DNA from: CBDCMJ01 sp965224325 | Lineage (GTDB): Bacteria; Chloroflexota; Dehalococcoidia; Lucifugimonadales; UBA3495 | Assembly (NCBI GenBank): GCA_965224325.1 | Contig: CBDCYT010000007.1 | Span: 124,001-188,000, forward strand | DNA: 64,000 bases | Direction of reading: 5' to 3' | Shown: piece by piece, positions 26,880 through 35,427 of the stretch | How the letters are laid out: each line of letters begins with the position of its first letter | Position numbering within the stretch: the first letter of the stretch is position 1 | Program-made: the position numbers and the translations under genes | Notes under the pieces: generated by a model | Seen by the model: only the letters and a program-made list of their open reading frames with translations | Databases searched by the model: none | Told to the model about the DNA's origin: nothing

Positions 26880-27674
26880 ATGGCTGACGGCGTGCAGTTG
26901 TCAATCCCGGCGTCTCTCGACCGCAAGGCCATCTTGCGTCAGTTGGACGCAGTTCTTGACCCTGAGCTTGACGAGTCCATCCTAAGCCTTGGCTTGGTCA
27001 AGACCGTTACGGCCGAGAGCGGGCACGTCACCGTGGAGCTAGAGTTGCCCACCTACTGGTGCGCCGCCAATTTCTCTTTCCTGATGGCCGGCGACGCCCG
27101 CCGTAATCTGATGCGGGTCGATGGAGTCCAAAAAGTTACTGTCCGTCTATTGGGTCACTTCGCCGCCCAGGCCATAGAAGCGGGAGTAAATTCCGGCATG
27201 TCCTTTGCCCAGTCGTTCCCCGATGAAGCATGGGGAAACCTGGAGGAACTGAGGGGACTGTTTTTACGTAAGGGGTATATCGCTCGCCAGGAAAGGCTCA
27301 TCAGGCAACTGAGAGACGCGGGATTGTCTTTCCAAGCGATGTCGTCTCTAAGAGTGGCCGACCTTCGCTTGGAGGCTGATTTCTGCTGGATTGGCGGCGT
27401 AGAAGGCCGGGAGGAATCCGATGCGCCGCAAAGAGCGGGGCCCGTAGGGGCGGCCCAGCAATACCTGGAGCGACGGGCCGAGCTGGGTCTTGACTGCTCA
27501 GCGCAGGGACCGCTGCTCATTGACCTGAGCGGCAAGCCCATAGAGGCAGACCGGTTGGAGGCTTACTTCATACAGGCCCGCACCGCACGGGTCTCATCTG
27601 AAGCTACCGGCTCGCTGTGTTCAGCTCTGCTGCAAGCGCGAAAATCGGGCGCAATCAACCCTCGAGTTACCTAG
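26880..27674 (+). CDS. DUF59/MIP18-type metal-sulfur cluster assembly protein, long form
   Basis: 264 residues from the ATG at 26880; GGAG at 26870-26873 is well placed and a GTG directly before it is not needed. The N-terminal 110 residues form a DUF59 domain: AVLDPELDESILSLGLVKTV, LELPTYWCAANFSFLM with the conserved cysteine, and VDGVQKVTVRLLG. The remaining 150 residues are a helical extension containing LFLRKGYIARQERL. Long DUF59 proteins of this type accompany bacterial di-iron propane/alkene monooxygenases, where they are thought to help maturation. It is followed 34 bases later by an amidohydrolase of the same kind of cluster, but no monooxygenase gene is present here. Confidence 0.82.
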   Translation: MADGVQLSIPASLDRKAILRQLDAVLDPELDESILSLGLVKTVTAESGHVTVELELPTYWCAANFSFLMAGDARRNLMRVDGVQKVTVRLLGHFAAQAIEAGVNSGMSFAQSFPDEAWGNLEELRGLFLRKGYIARQERLIRQLRDAGLSFQAMSSLRVADLRLEADFCWIGGVEGREESDAPQRAGPVGAAQQYLERRAELGLDCSAQGPLLIDLSGKPIEADRLEAYFIQARTARVSSEATGSLCSALLQARKSGAINPRVT

Positions 27675-27708
27675 ACTGATACGGTCCGGGAAAGGAACGG
27701 GGAAAGCA

Positions 27709-28737
27709 ATGTACAAAGAGAATGGCCATGAGATATTTGTTGTCGATGGGCACATGCACAATTGGAACGCCAGCCCAGAGAATTGGCTCAACCAGTACGG
27801 CGAGGCGTGGATCAAGTGCTTTTACGACTACCACTGCGCAGTGAGCCCAGCCGAGTACGTGTGGTCCTTCGAGAAGTACTGCAACTATGGAGAAGAGGCG
27901 CTGATCCAAGACCTGTTTATCGAGGGTCACGTCGACGTCGGTATCCTAAACTCCACCAATCTATTCGAGTTTTTCAAGGAAGGATTTAACTCGGTCAAAC
28001 AAAACAACGTGCTAAAGGAGAGGCATCCGGACCGATTCATCCTTTGTGGCACTTTCGATCCCAGAGAGGAAGAGGCCGGACTGGAAAAGCTTCGGCAAAC
28101 AGTGGAGCAGTATCCGGTGGAGGGCTTCAAGCTATACACCGCCGAGTGGAGAGAGGGGTCCAAGGGGTGGCGGCTTAACGACCCATGGGCCTACAAGTAT
28201 TTTGAACTCGTCGAAGAGTTGGGTATCAAAAACATACATGTACACAAAGGACCCACCATATATCCCCTCAGCATGGATGCCTTTGACGTGGGAGACGTCG
28301 ACTACGCCGCGACCGATTTCCCCAACTTGAACTTCATAATAGAGCACGTGGGTTTGCCCAGACTGGACGACTTTTGCTGGATCGCGACCCAGGAACACAA
28401 CGTGTATGCGGGCTTGTCAGTGGCCGCGGCTTTCGTCCACTCGCGTCCCAAGTATTTTGCCAACATAATGGCCAACTTGCTGTTCTGGCTCGGAGAGGAC
28501 CGCTTACTTTTCGGCAGTGACTACGCTATATGGAGTCCCAAGTGGATCATCGAAGATTTCATGGCGTTCGAGTTGCCCGACGACATCAAAGAAGAGTACA
28601 AGGTGGACCTCACGCCGGCGGTCAAACAAAAGATATTGGGCGAGAATGCGGCGCGCTTGTATGGCATTGACATAAGCTCAACCGCAAAAGCTCACAGTGA
28701 TGACGAAATTGGGGTCCTGTTGGCTGCCACTCAATGA
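27709..28737 (+). CDS. Amidohydrolase of the monooxygenase-associated type
   Basis: 342 residues, amidohydrolase_2 barrel. The first metal motif is VDGHMHNWNASPENW; further conserved blocks are CFYDYHCAVSPAEYVW, GFKLYTAEWREGSKGW, GIKNIHVHKGPTIYPLSM, LNFIIEHVGLPRLDDFCW and the late LLFGSDYAIW aspartate. This block pattern is that of the amidohydrolases found with propane monooxygenase (prm/mim) genes in actinobacteria and relatives, where its role is unsettled. It forms a pair with the DUF59 gene 34 bases upstream. A purine-rich GGGGAAAG site precedes the ATG. Confidence 0.85.
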   Translation: MYKENGHEIFVVDGHMHNWNASPENWLNQYGEAWIKCFYDYHCAVSPAEYVWSFEKYCNYGEEALIQDLFIEGHVDVGILNSTNLFEFFKEGFNSVKQNNVLKERHPDRFILCGTFDPREEEAGLEKLRQTVEQYPVEGFKLYTAEWREGSKGWRLNDPWAYKYFELVEELGIKNIHVHKGPTIYPLSMDAFDVGDVDYAATDFPNLNFIIEHVGLPRLDDFCWIATQEHNVYAGLSVAAAFVHSRPKYFANIMANLLFWLGEDRLLFGSDYAIWSPKWIIEDFMAFELPDDIKEEYKVDLTPAVKQKILGENAARLYGIDISSTAKAHSDDEIGVLLAATQ

Positions 28738-29053
28738 CGCCGGACTAGAGAGGCGTGTCAAAGGACCTTGGCGCTTTCAAACAACCACGCATGACGTGAC
28801 CACCTCTGCTTAGCGGCGGGGTGATCCACGCCGGGCTCTTGCATTCAACCCGGTCGCTCTGCTAATTCAAGTGAGATACCCTATGCGGCCACCGATGATA
28901 GGGTATCCTAAATCCTTCGCCCTGATTCATTGGCCCTAGCCAGGTGTCAAATAGATACGAGGCTAGAGCCGGATTTCGTCCGCTCCCCGGCTCTCGCAAT
29001 GTTCCGGTCTCCGGTTCTATCGCTCGTTCCAGGCGGAACCTCCAGGAATACTG
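28738..29053. other. Convergent intergenic region
   Basis: 316 bases between convergent stop codons. No clear hairpin with T-run, repeat or gene recognised. Confidence 0.45.
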
Positions 29054-29887
29054 CTATACGATGGCTTGACCCGTACCCAAGAGCCGCAGAGCGCCAGCAT
29101 CCGACGCCATGATCTCCGGTATCCTTTGAGGCAGGGACGAGAAGTCCTCGGTGACGGCCTGAATCACGCGCCCGCTCAAGCCCGCCGACGCGTCGCTGGC
29201 CAGCAACACTGCCAGCTCTGCCGCCCGCTGCTCCGAAGCGCCGCCGCCGCTGGTCACCCGCTGGCCGTACTCGAACAATTCCGTGTCGCCAACAATTTGA
29301 GCCGCGTCCCGGGTGTCTTCCCACATTCGGGTATGAATGGAGCCAGGGCTCAGTGCGGTGACCTGAACGTTCGTGCCTTCCAGTTCAGCGGCCAACGTTT
29401 CGGTGATATCCGCCACCGCCACTTTCGACGCGCCGTATGCCGACACGTGCCGGCCGCGGCCTCCATGGAGGTTAATGATCCTGCCTCGGTCGTTGGCGAG
29501 CATCACCGGCAGGACTGCCCGGCAGCAAAGGAAAACGCCAATGACGTTTACCCGGATGGTTTGGGCCCAGTAGTCAGGGTCGTTGTCCTGCAGCGGGCCC
29601 ACCGGTCCACCCAGTCCCGCATTATTTACCAGAATATCTATGGTGGAATAAGCATCCAGGGTCTGGCGCACCATCTCCTCTACCTGGGTCTGCTCCGACA
29701 CGTCGGCGGTGATGACGCAAGTGGCGGCGCCCAGCAACTCCGTCTGACGCGCCGTTTCTTCCAGCTCGCTGCGGGTGCGAGCCGATAAGGCCAGCCGGGC
29801 GCCCTCTTTGGCATAGGCTAAAGCGATGGCCCGGCCTATTCCTCGGCCCGCCCCGGTTATAAGAGCTACCCGATCCTGTAATAGCAT
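29054..29887 (-). CDS. Short-chain dehydrogenase/reductase
   Basis: 277 residues, classical SDR Rossmann fold: cofactor motif TGAGRGIG (11-18), acidic ADVSE loop (61-65) for the adenine, NNAG (88-91), and the catalytic YGASK (151-155). The strand before the active site reads GRIINLHGG where the catalytic serine is normally found, so the Ser of the tetrad is not obvious. Arg37 after the second strand suggests NADP(H) preference. GGGGAGA precedes the ATG at 29887. Substrate unknown; stands alone. Confidence 0.87.
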   Translation of the reverse strand: MLLQDRVALITGAGRGIGRAIALAYAKEGARLALSARTRSELEETARQTELLGAATCVITADVSEQTQVEEMVRQTLDAYSTIDILVNNAGLGGPVGPLQDNDPDYWAQTIRVNVIGVFLCCRAVLPVMLANDRGRIINLHGGRGRHVSAYGASKVAVADITETLAAELEGTNVQVTALSPGSIHTRMWEDTRDAAQIVGDTELFEYGQRVTSGGGASEQRAAELAVLLASDASAGLSGRVIQAVTEDFSSLPQRIPEIMASDAGALRLLGTGQAIV

Positions 29888-30369
29888 GTCCGTCTCCCCT
29901 GTTGCCCAAAAACCGAATGAAAACCCGGCGGTGGAATCAGATTATTGAGATACTGGCGCCGGCGGAGATGTTCAACTCCGCTTTGCGTGAATAGCTTAAA
30001 TGTGCGCTAATCGCCTGTGACAAAGACCCCGCCCAGATAGCAGAGGGCTTCTTCATCCCAGCCCACAGAGGGGATAACATCCGCGTCGCTTCTTCTTTAA
30101 ACATAGCTAAATGGTGTCCGCCAGCTCTGACGACTTGCCGCACTTGGCTCGCTTACGACGCGCTCTTGTGGTGTTAGATATTTACCACGGGATCACCTGG
30201 TCTCGGAGCGGGGTAGACCCGGAGGCTTGGGCCTTTCCGGGCAGGCTGTCCAAAGTAGTGGCCGCGAATCCTGCATCCGCCGGCGAGGCAGAGGGTTCTG
30301 GGATTATCGCGGAATAAGCGCAGCCATCGGCGATAGCTTCGGGGTTACATCGTATCCGAGGCAAGCTGT
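29888..30369. other. Intergenic region upstream of tRNA-Leu and SDR
   Basis: About 480 bases with no recognised coding gene. Frames on both strands are short and lack family character. Confidence 0.45.
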
Positions 30370-30455
30370 TGGTGCCGAAGGTCAGAGTCGAACTGACACG
30401 GGGTCGCCCCCACCGGTTTTTGAGACCGGCGCGTCTACCATTCCGCCACTTCGGC
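30370..30455 (-). tRNA. tRNA-Leu (anticodon CAA)
   Basis: 86 bases including encoded CCA. Read on the minus strand: acceptor GCCGAAG pairs with CTTCGGC, discriminator A then CCA. Anticodon stem CCGGT/ACCGG encloses CTCAAAA, giving anticodon CAA, which reads UUG. A long variable arm (GGGG-CGA-CCCC) marks a class II tRNA, and the T arm is GTCAG-TTCGACT-CTGAC. The D-arm carries the usual GG before TAGACGCG. Confidence 0.95.
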
Positions 30456-30540
30456 GCGCTGTGATTCTATACCTAAACAGGGGCTTTTTCCACGTCTTAC
30501 GATACGTTTTCTTTACCATAAATTGCCGGCGCGTGACAAC

Positions 30541-31704
30541 TCACCCGGTCTCCCTAAACAGCTCGCGGCCGATGAGGGTACGCCTGATTTCACTGGTGCC
30601 AGCCCCAATCTCGTACAGCTTGGCGTCCCTCAACAAGCGCCCCGTGGGGAAGTCCTGGAGGTACCCGTTCCCGCCCAGAATCTGAATAGCCTCCAATGCC
30701 GTCCAAGTCGCCTTCTCGGCGGCAAACAGAATACAACCGGCGGCGTCTTTACGGTCCGCCTTCCCGCTATCGCAGGCCCGGGCCACGGCGTAAACGTAAG
30801 ACCGGCTGGCCGATAGACCGGCGTACATGTCAGCCAGCTTGGCCTGGATAAGCTGGAATTCGCCGATGGGCTGGCCAAACTGCTCCCGTTGGTGGACGTA
30901 AGGCATCACCACGTCCAGGCATGCCTGCATTATTCCCACCGGCCCGGCCGACAGCACCACGCGTTCGAAGTCGAGGCCGCTCATCAGCACCTGAACTCCC
31001 CGGCCTACCTCGCCCAGTACGTTTTCCTCGGGAACTTCGCAATCTTCGAACACCAATTCGCTAGTGTTCGAACCCCGCATTCCTAGCTTATCTAGCTTGG
31101 GAGACGGAGAGAAACCGGCGAAGTCTTTTTCAATTAGAAACGCTGTGATTCCCCGGGAGCCGGCGTCTGGGTCAGTCTTGGCGTACACCACCAGCACGTC
31201 GGCGTCCGGACCGTTGGTAATCCACATCTTGGCGCCGTTGAGAAGGTAGCGGCCCTCGTGTTTTTCGGCGCGCAGACGCATGCTAACTACGTCCGAACCC
31301 GCTTCGGGCTCGCTCATGGCTAAGGCCCCCACGTGCTCCCCGCTAATGAGCTTGGGAAGGTAGCGGTTTTTTTGGTCTTCGTTGCCGTTGCGAAAGATTT
31401 GGTTGACGCACAAGTTCGAGTGCGCTCCGTAGCTCAACCCGACGCTGGCCGAACCTCGAGAGATCTCTTCCATCACCACCGCGTGGGCCAAGTAACCCAA
31501 GCCGGCCCCTCCGTACTCTTCCGGCACGGTAATGCCCAGTAGCCCCAAGCTGCCCAGCTTTAACCACAAGTCCTCAGGGAACTCATTAGTCTTGTCGATT
31601 TCTTGGGCGCGAGGAGAAATCTCCCGGGCAGAGAAATCTCGCACCGTTTGCCTCACGATATCAATGGCCTCTCCCAGGGAGTGGTCCAAGGATGGTATGA
31701 ACAT
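30541..31704 (-). CDS. Acyl-CoA dehydrogenase, isovaleryl-CoA dehydrogenase-like
   Basis: 387 residues. FAD enzyme that introduces an alpha-beta double bond into acyl-CoA and passes electrons to ETF. Typical blocks: LGITVPEEYGGAGLGYL, LAMSEPEAGSDVVSM, KMWITNGPDADVLVVYAKT, LGGNGYLQDFPTGRLLRDAK. The catalytic glutamate appears to be Glu247 in SGLDFERVV, the location used by isovaleryl-CoA dehydrogenase, while the C-terminal site is IGAGTSEIRR rather than Y-E-G-T. This favours branched-chain substrates from leucine breakdown. AGGCGGA precedes the ATG. The downstream end borders tRNA-Leu on the same strand. Confidence 0.9.
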   Translation of the reverse strand: MFIPSLDHSLGEAIDIVRQTVRDFSAREISPRAQEIDKTNEFPEDLWLKLGSLGLLGITVPEEYGGAGLGYLAHAVVMEEISRGSASVGLSYGAHSNLCVNQIFRNGNEDQKNRYLPKLISGEHVGALAMSEPEAGSDVVSMRLRAEKHEGRYLLNGAKMWITNGPDADVLVVYAKTDPDAGSRGITAFLIEKDFAGFSPSPKLDKLGMRGSNTSELVFEDCEVPEENVLGEVGRGVQVLMSGLDFERVVLSAGPVGIMQACLDVVMPYVHQREQFGQPIGEFQLIQAKLADMYAGLSASRSYVYAVARACDSGKADRKDAAGCILFAAEKATWTALEAIQILGGNGYLQDFPTGRLLRDAKLYEIGAGTSEIRRTLIGRELFRETG

Positions 31705-32014
31705 TCCGCCTCGCCCCGTACGAGCTATTATGGTGTCCGGGCCGTTGGTTGCCGCCGCCTAGGCGCTTTCATAGGTGTCGGAGGACTGGGGAAGATGTAG
31801 ACTGGAGTATAAGTTACCGGCCCGCGGAAATGAAGAATACAATGGCGCCTGCTTTGGGCGCCGGTTAGAAATTGGTGAGTCCTCCGCCTGGACAACGTCG
31901 GCATGGCTTGAGGGACTTTTACTCTGTATTGCCGCGGGAGCCGCGTTGTCATGGGTTCTGGGTTGCCGGGGACGAAAACCACCCTGTTTGGGCCTGCCGC
32001 CTCTCACTCCGGCC
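31705..32014. other. Intergenic region upstream of rpmH
   Basis: About 310 bases between the acyl-CoA dehydrogenase start and the rpmH promoter. Although rpmH is often near oriC, I find no DnaA-box (TTATCCACA-like) cluster or AT-rich unwinding region here. Confidence 0.5.
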
Positions 32015-32044
32015 TTGACGGTTGAATCGCACGGGCCATATAAT
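32015..32044 (+). promoter_or_regulatory. Near-consensus housekeeping promoter for rpmH
   Basis: -35 TTGACG (32015-32020), 18-base spacer, -10 TATAAT (32039-32044). Predicted start of transcription near 32051, about 20 bases before the rpmH ATG. Confidence 0.85.
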
Positions 32045-32069
32045 CCCATCCGGTGAAGGAAACCATACC

Positions 32070-32207
32070 ATGCCTAAACGCACATACCAACCTAAGAAAC
32101 GCCGACGGGCCAGGGTGCACGGGTTTCGCGCCCGTTCCAGCACTTCCGACGGCCGGGCGGTTTTGCGGCGGCGCCGGTTCAAAGGGCGTCACCGGTTGAC
32201 TGTCTAG
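32070..32207 (+). CDS. rpmH: 50S ribosomal protein L34
   Basis: 45 residues, the normal L34 length; starts MPKRTYQPKKRRR and continues HGFRARSSTSDGR, the family signature. ATG at 32070 is preceded by AAGGAAA and by the promoter at 32015-32044; upstream in-frame codons fall inside that promoter and are not coding. First gene of the conserved rpmH-rnpA-yidD block; rnpA follows 16 bases later. Confidence 0.97.
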   Translation: MPKRTYQPKKRRRARVHGFRARSSTSDGRAVLRRRRFKGRHRLTV

Positions 32208-32223
32208 CAGTTCGTCCCCTGTC

Positions 32224-32601
32224 ATGCAACGTAGGTCCCGCCTGACTGGTAGCAGACGGTTCTCCGAGATTCACCAGAACGGCAGCAGCACGGCGAATCG
32301 TTTCTTGGTGATCCGCTTTCTAGCCAACGGACTAGACCGGAGCCGTTTCGGGTTCTTAATTAGCAAGCGGATAGGGAACGCCGTAGTCAGGAACAAAGTG
32401 AAGCGCAGGTTGCGGGAGGCCGTGCGGTCAAGCCGAGTAAAGACTGGCTGGGACGCTTTGTTTATAGCCCGCAAAGGGTCTAACAAAGCAAGCTACCAGG
32501 AGCTGAGACGGGCGGCCTATGGCTTGATGCGGCGCTGTTGCTTGGTCGACGCTGAGGACAGCACACTAGAAAGCAGCCCGAAAACCCGCGTCGGCAAATG
32601 A
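32224..32601 (+). CDS. rnpA: Ribonuclease P protein component
   Basis: 125 residues. Basic protein that supports RNase P RNA in trimming tRNA 5' ends. The signature is GNAVVRNKVKRRLREAVR, with RFGFLISKRI before it and WDALFIARKG after it. Its stop codon overlaps the yidD start (ATGA, 32598-32601). Confidence 0.96.
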   Translation: MQRRSRLTGSRRFSEIHQNGSSTANRFLVIRFLANGLDRSRFGFLISKRIGNAVVRNKVKRRLREAVRSSRVKTGWDALFIARKGSNKASYQELRRAAYGLMRRCCLVDAEDSTLESSPKTRVGK

Positions 32602-32807
32602 AGCGCGTAGTTCTATTGGCGATCGCAGTCTATCAAAAGACCCTCTCGCCCTGCTTGTCAGCGTCCTGCCGGTACCTCCCTTCCTGTTCCCACTACACTC
32701 AGGAGGCGGTTGAGCGATACGGCGCCGTTAAAGGGAGTTGGATCGGATTGAAGCGTTTGGCTCGTTGCCGGCCCATGGGTGGTGAGGGGTACGATCCGGT
32801 GCCATGA
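32598..32807 (+). CDS. yidD: Membrane protein insertion efficiency factor YidD
   Basis: 69 residues. Signature YQKTLSPCLSASCRYLPSCSHY followed by GWIGLKRLARC-like KGSWIGLKRLARCRP and GGEGYDPVP. It assists YidC-dependent insertion at the inner membrane. Start overlaps the rnpA stop by four bases, showing coupling. Unusually, two lipoprotein genes separate it from yidC. Confidence 0.96.
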   Translation: MKRVVLLAIAVYQKTLSPCLSASCRYLPSCSHYTQEAVERYGAVKGSWIGLKRLARCRPMGGEGYDPVP

Positions 32808-32861
32808 ACCTGCGCCCATATCTTGACATCAAGACGGTAATTCTTCTTTCTTTGATTTAAT

Positions 32862-33392
32862 TTGTTGCGAATCTTCTCGCGTCCCACATCCGGTTCTCCT
32901 CAGGCGGCAACTCCGGCGAGGGCACTGGCCACGCCGGTCAAACCGTGCTTAATTGTGCTGCTTTGCCTCGCCCTCGGCGCCGCGGCAATTGCTTGCACCG
33001 GGAACAGCTTACGTGGCAGCAGTAGCGGGTGGTCCCCTGTGGCTGCTCTATTGATTTCTGTCAATACCGGCGGGAATCTCAACGAGGGCGCTACGCTTTC
33101 AGCCCTAGACGACGCTCTGACGGTCACTAACCCCAGAGATTTCTCTCCCGGGCAAATCCTCCTTCTTGACCAGGAGCAAATCCGGGTTGTTGGCATCGAG
33201 GACGGGGACCTGATGGTCGAACGAGGCGTTAACGACACCAGGCCTCGAACCCACCCCGACCGGATACCGATATTCACCTTGGGAGACCTAACCACCATTT
33301 TCATCGGCACCAAGGAGGGACAGGTCAAGGCACTTGTAGACGACGGCGCCGGGACGCCTTCACTGCAGTGGTCCTATCAACCGCCGGAGTGA
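32862..33392 (+). CDS. Putative lipoprotein in the yidC cluster, unknown function
   Basis: Up to 176 residues. A hydrophobic segment PCLIVLLCLALGAAAIAC ends in a likely lipobox with Cys45. The remaining 130 residues include GATLSALDDALTVTNPRDFSPGQILLLDQE (two beta-strand-like blocks) and IRVVGIEDGDLMVERGVNDT, reminiscent of small beta-domains that handle ligand-position values, then a final IFIGTKEGQVKALVDDG resembling one blade of a PQQ-type propeller. There is no ATG; the TTG at 32862 is weak and the true start may be a GTG near the hydrophobic segment. Ends two bases before the next lipoprotein gene, so the two are probably one unit. Confidence 0.72.
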   Translation: MLRIFSRPTSGSPQAATPARALATPVKPCLIVLLCLALGAAAIACTGNSLRGSSSGWSPVAALLISVNTGGNLNEGATLSALDDALTVTNPRDFSPGQILLLDQEQIRVVGIEDGDLMVERGVNDTRPRTHPDRIPIFTLGDLTTIFIGTKEGQVKALVDDGAGTPSLQWSYQPPE

Positions 33393-33394
33393 GG

Positions 33395-34459
33395 ATGGTA
33401 ACCGCTCGAATTGGCAAATGGTGGGTTTTGGCCGCAGCTGCATTGGCATTGACCTTTGGCGCCTGCTCCGACGGTTCGGTGGGCGGAATTCAAGGCTCCT
33501 TCGATCACCCGGTCTTGGGCGAGCGGTTGGTCTACGTCAGCGGAGTAGATGGTTATTTGTACGCCCTGGATAAAGAGTTCCAAGCTCCGTCACCGGATGA
33601 TCAAGGTACGTCGAACTTGGGGGACCTTGGCTGGCGAATCGCGGTCGGTGATCAGCAAGAACCAAGGCCTTTAATTGGCGGGCCGGCGCTTGCCACAGCC
33701 ACGGATATCCCCTTGGTGGTGGTAGGTTCCGAAGACGGCAGCCTTTACGCTTACCACGCCGAGGAAGGGGGAGAACCGGTATGGAGTTTCCCCACCGGGG
33801 ATAGGATTTGGTCTACGCCAACCATTCATAATGGAGTTGTTTACTTCGGCTCCCACGACAACAACATTTACGCTGTTAATGTCCAGGACGGCACGGAGGA
33901 ATGGAGACTGACCACCGGGGGAGCTGTGGCCGGAAAGCCCCTAATTTTTAGAGACATGGTGGTCGTCGGGTCCTTTGACAAAAAGCTTTACGGCATTGAA
34001 GCCACCAGTGGCACGCTACGGTGGACGGTAGAAGGAGACAACTGGTTTTGGGCTGGAGCCGTTGCCAACGACATTTCCATTTTCGCCCCCAACATGGACG
34101 GGAACATTTACGCTGTGGATGTAGAAGGCGTCCCGCTTTGGAAATACGACCTGGGTTCATCCATTGTATCCCGACCGGCGTTAATTCAGGGCGCCCTGGC
34201 CGTATCAGCCAAAAACGGGAGGGAGGTCAGTCTCTTGGACACGAACGCCCAGACCTCCACAGTCAATCGAGTGATCGATACGGAGTTTGTCAGCGATGCG
34301 GAGATAAAGGCCCCGCTGTTCGTGGCCGGCAATAATATATACGTGGGTACTCAAGGCAGCACGGTAATTCGCTTGGACGTTGGCTTTAACCGCGCCGGCC
34401 GGCTGGACTTAACCGAGGCGTGGTGCTTCGACACAAAAAACAACGTCGAATGCAAGTGA
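33395..34459 (+). CDS. PQQ-type beta-propeller lipoprotein (BamB-like)
   Basis: 354 residues from ATG 33395, with GGAGTGAGG directly upstream. Lipoprotein signal with lipobox LTFGAC (Cys24). The body consists of repeated PQQ-like blades: LVYVSGVDGYLYALD, VVVGSEDGSLYAYHAEEG, VYFGSHDNNIYAVNVQDG, VVVGSFDKKLYGIEATSG, IFAPNMDGNIYAVDVEG and IYVGTQGSTVIRLDV, each followed by a W-containing strand. BamB-like propellers act as protein-interaction scaffolds. Its position between yidD and yidC suggests a link to membrane-protein insertion or quality control outside the membrane; this is inference. Confidence 0.88.
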   Translation: MVTARIGKWWVLAAAALALTFGACSDGSVGGIQGSFDHPVLGERLVYVSGVDGYLYALDKEFQAPSPDDQGTSNLGDLGWRIAVGDQQEPRPLIGGPALATATDIPLVVVGSEDGSLYAYHAEEGGEPVWSFPTGDRIWSTPTIHNGVVYFGSHDNNIYAVNVQDGTEEWRLTTGGAVAGKPLIFRDMVVVGSFDKKLYGIEATSGTLRWTVEGDNWFWAGAVANDISIFAPNMDGNIYAVDVEGVPLWKYDLGSSIVSRPALIQGALAVSAKNGREVSLLDTNAQTSTVNRVIDTEFVSDAEIKAPLFVAGNNIYVGTQGSTVIRLDVGFNRAGRLDLTEAWCFDTKNNVECK

Positions 34460-34509
34460 CCCGGACATCGAAATGGTCTGGACTCTTAGTGGCGTCAGGG
34501 TAGGGCTTT

Positions 34510-35427
34510 TTGGAATTCTTTGACTTCTTCTGGACCCAATTCATAATCCGGCCCATGCTCAACACCTTGATGGTGTTGTACGTTATTAGCTTCAGCAACA
34601 TGGGCATCGCCATCATCCTGTTCACCATGTTGGTCCGGCTCTTAACCTTTCCCCTCACTGTCCGGCAGGTGAAACAGATGAGGGCCATGAGCGGTTTGCA
34701 GCCCCGCATAAGGGAAATCCAGAGCCGCTACGCCGGAGACCGGGCCCGTGTCTCCAGCGAAACCATGCAGGCGTACCGGGAAGCAGGGGTCAGCCCCATA
34801 GGCTGCCTGGGGCCTTTGGTCATCCAAATGCCTATTCTGTTTGGGCTGTTCCGGGTGTTGGTGCAGACTTTGTTTTCCAAGCCGGACGACTTGGTGGGGT
34901 TATCGGAGAAGTTTTACACCTGGATACCGATTTTTGACATTTACTCAGCGGCGCCCCTTAACGCCAACTTCCTGTGGCTGGATTTAGCCGAGCCGGACCC
35001 AACCAACATACTAGTCCCCGTGCTGGTGTTCGTCACTACCTGGGTGCAGCAAAAGATGACGATGGTCCAGTCTACGGACCCCCGGCAACAGGGCAACCAG
35101 ACCATGATGCTCTGGATGATGCCGCTAATGATAGCGGTATTCTCTTTCACCTTTCCCAGCGGTCTGGCACTTTACTGGATAGTTTCAAACACCGTAGGCA
35201 TCGGCATACAATACTTCATTACTGGATGGGCGCCGCTGTTCCCGCTGTTTCCCAGGAGGCAGTCGGCTGCGACGACACAACCACCGGCGCAAGAGGAGTC
35301 TCCCGAGAGGATAGTGGACCATGGAAGTACGAGTAATGACGGGCCGAACCGTCGAAGAAGCAATCGAGTTGGCGCTGAAAGAGCTCGACGCCGACCGAGA
35401 CGAGGCCGAGGTAGAAGTACTAAGTAA
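34510..35427 (+). CDS. yidC: Membrane protein insertase YidC
   Basis: 305 residues, short Gram-positive-like form without the large periplasmic domain. Conserved: FTMLVRLLTFPLTVRQ with the groove arginine, ISPIGCLGP-type GVSPIGCLGPLVIQMPILFGLF, and FPSGLALYWIVSN. About five hydrophobic helices. The start is a TTG at 34510, since a stop codon lies three codons upstream. It ends in a strongly basic tail rich in Arg (last 30 residues), typical for ribosome contact. The last 107 bases overlap the jag/khpB gene in another frame. Confidence 0.94.
   Translation: MEFFDFFWTQFIIRPMLNTLMVLYVISFSNMGIAIILFTMLVRLLTFPLTVRQVKQMRAMSGLQPRIREIQSRYAGDRARVSSETMQAYREAGVSPIGCLGPLVIQMPILFGLFRVLVQTLFSKPDDLVGLSEKFYTWIPIFDIYSAAPLNANFLWLDLAEPDPTNILVPVLVFVTTWVQQKMTMVQSTDPRQQGNQTMMLWMMPLMIAVFSFTFPSGLALYWIVSNTVGIGIQYFITGWAPLFPLFPRRQSAATTQPPAQEESPERIVDHGSTSNDGPNRRRSNRVGAERARRRPRRGRGRSTK

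Noticed and set aside
31705..32069. oriC next to rpmH
   Set aside because: No DnaA-box cluster, AT-rich tract, dnaA or dnaN is visible.
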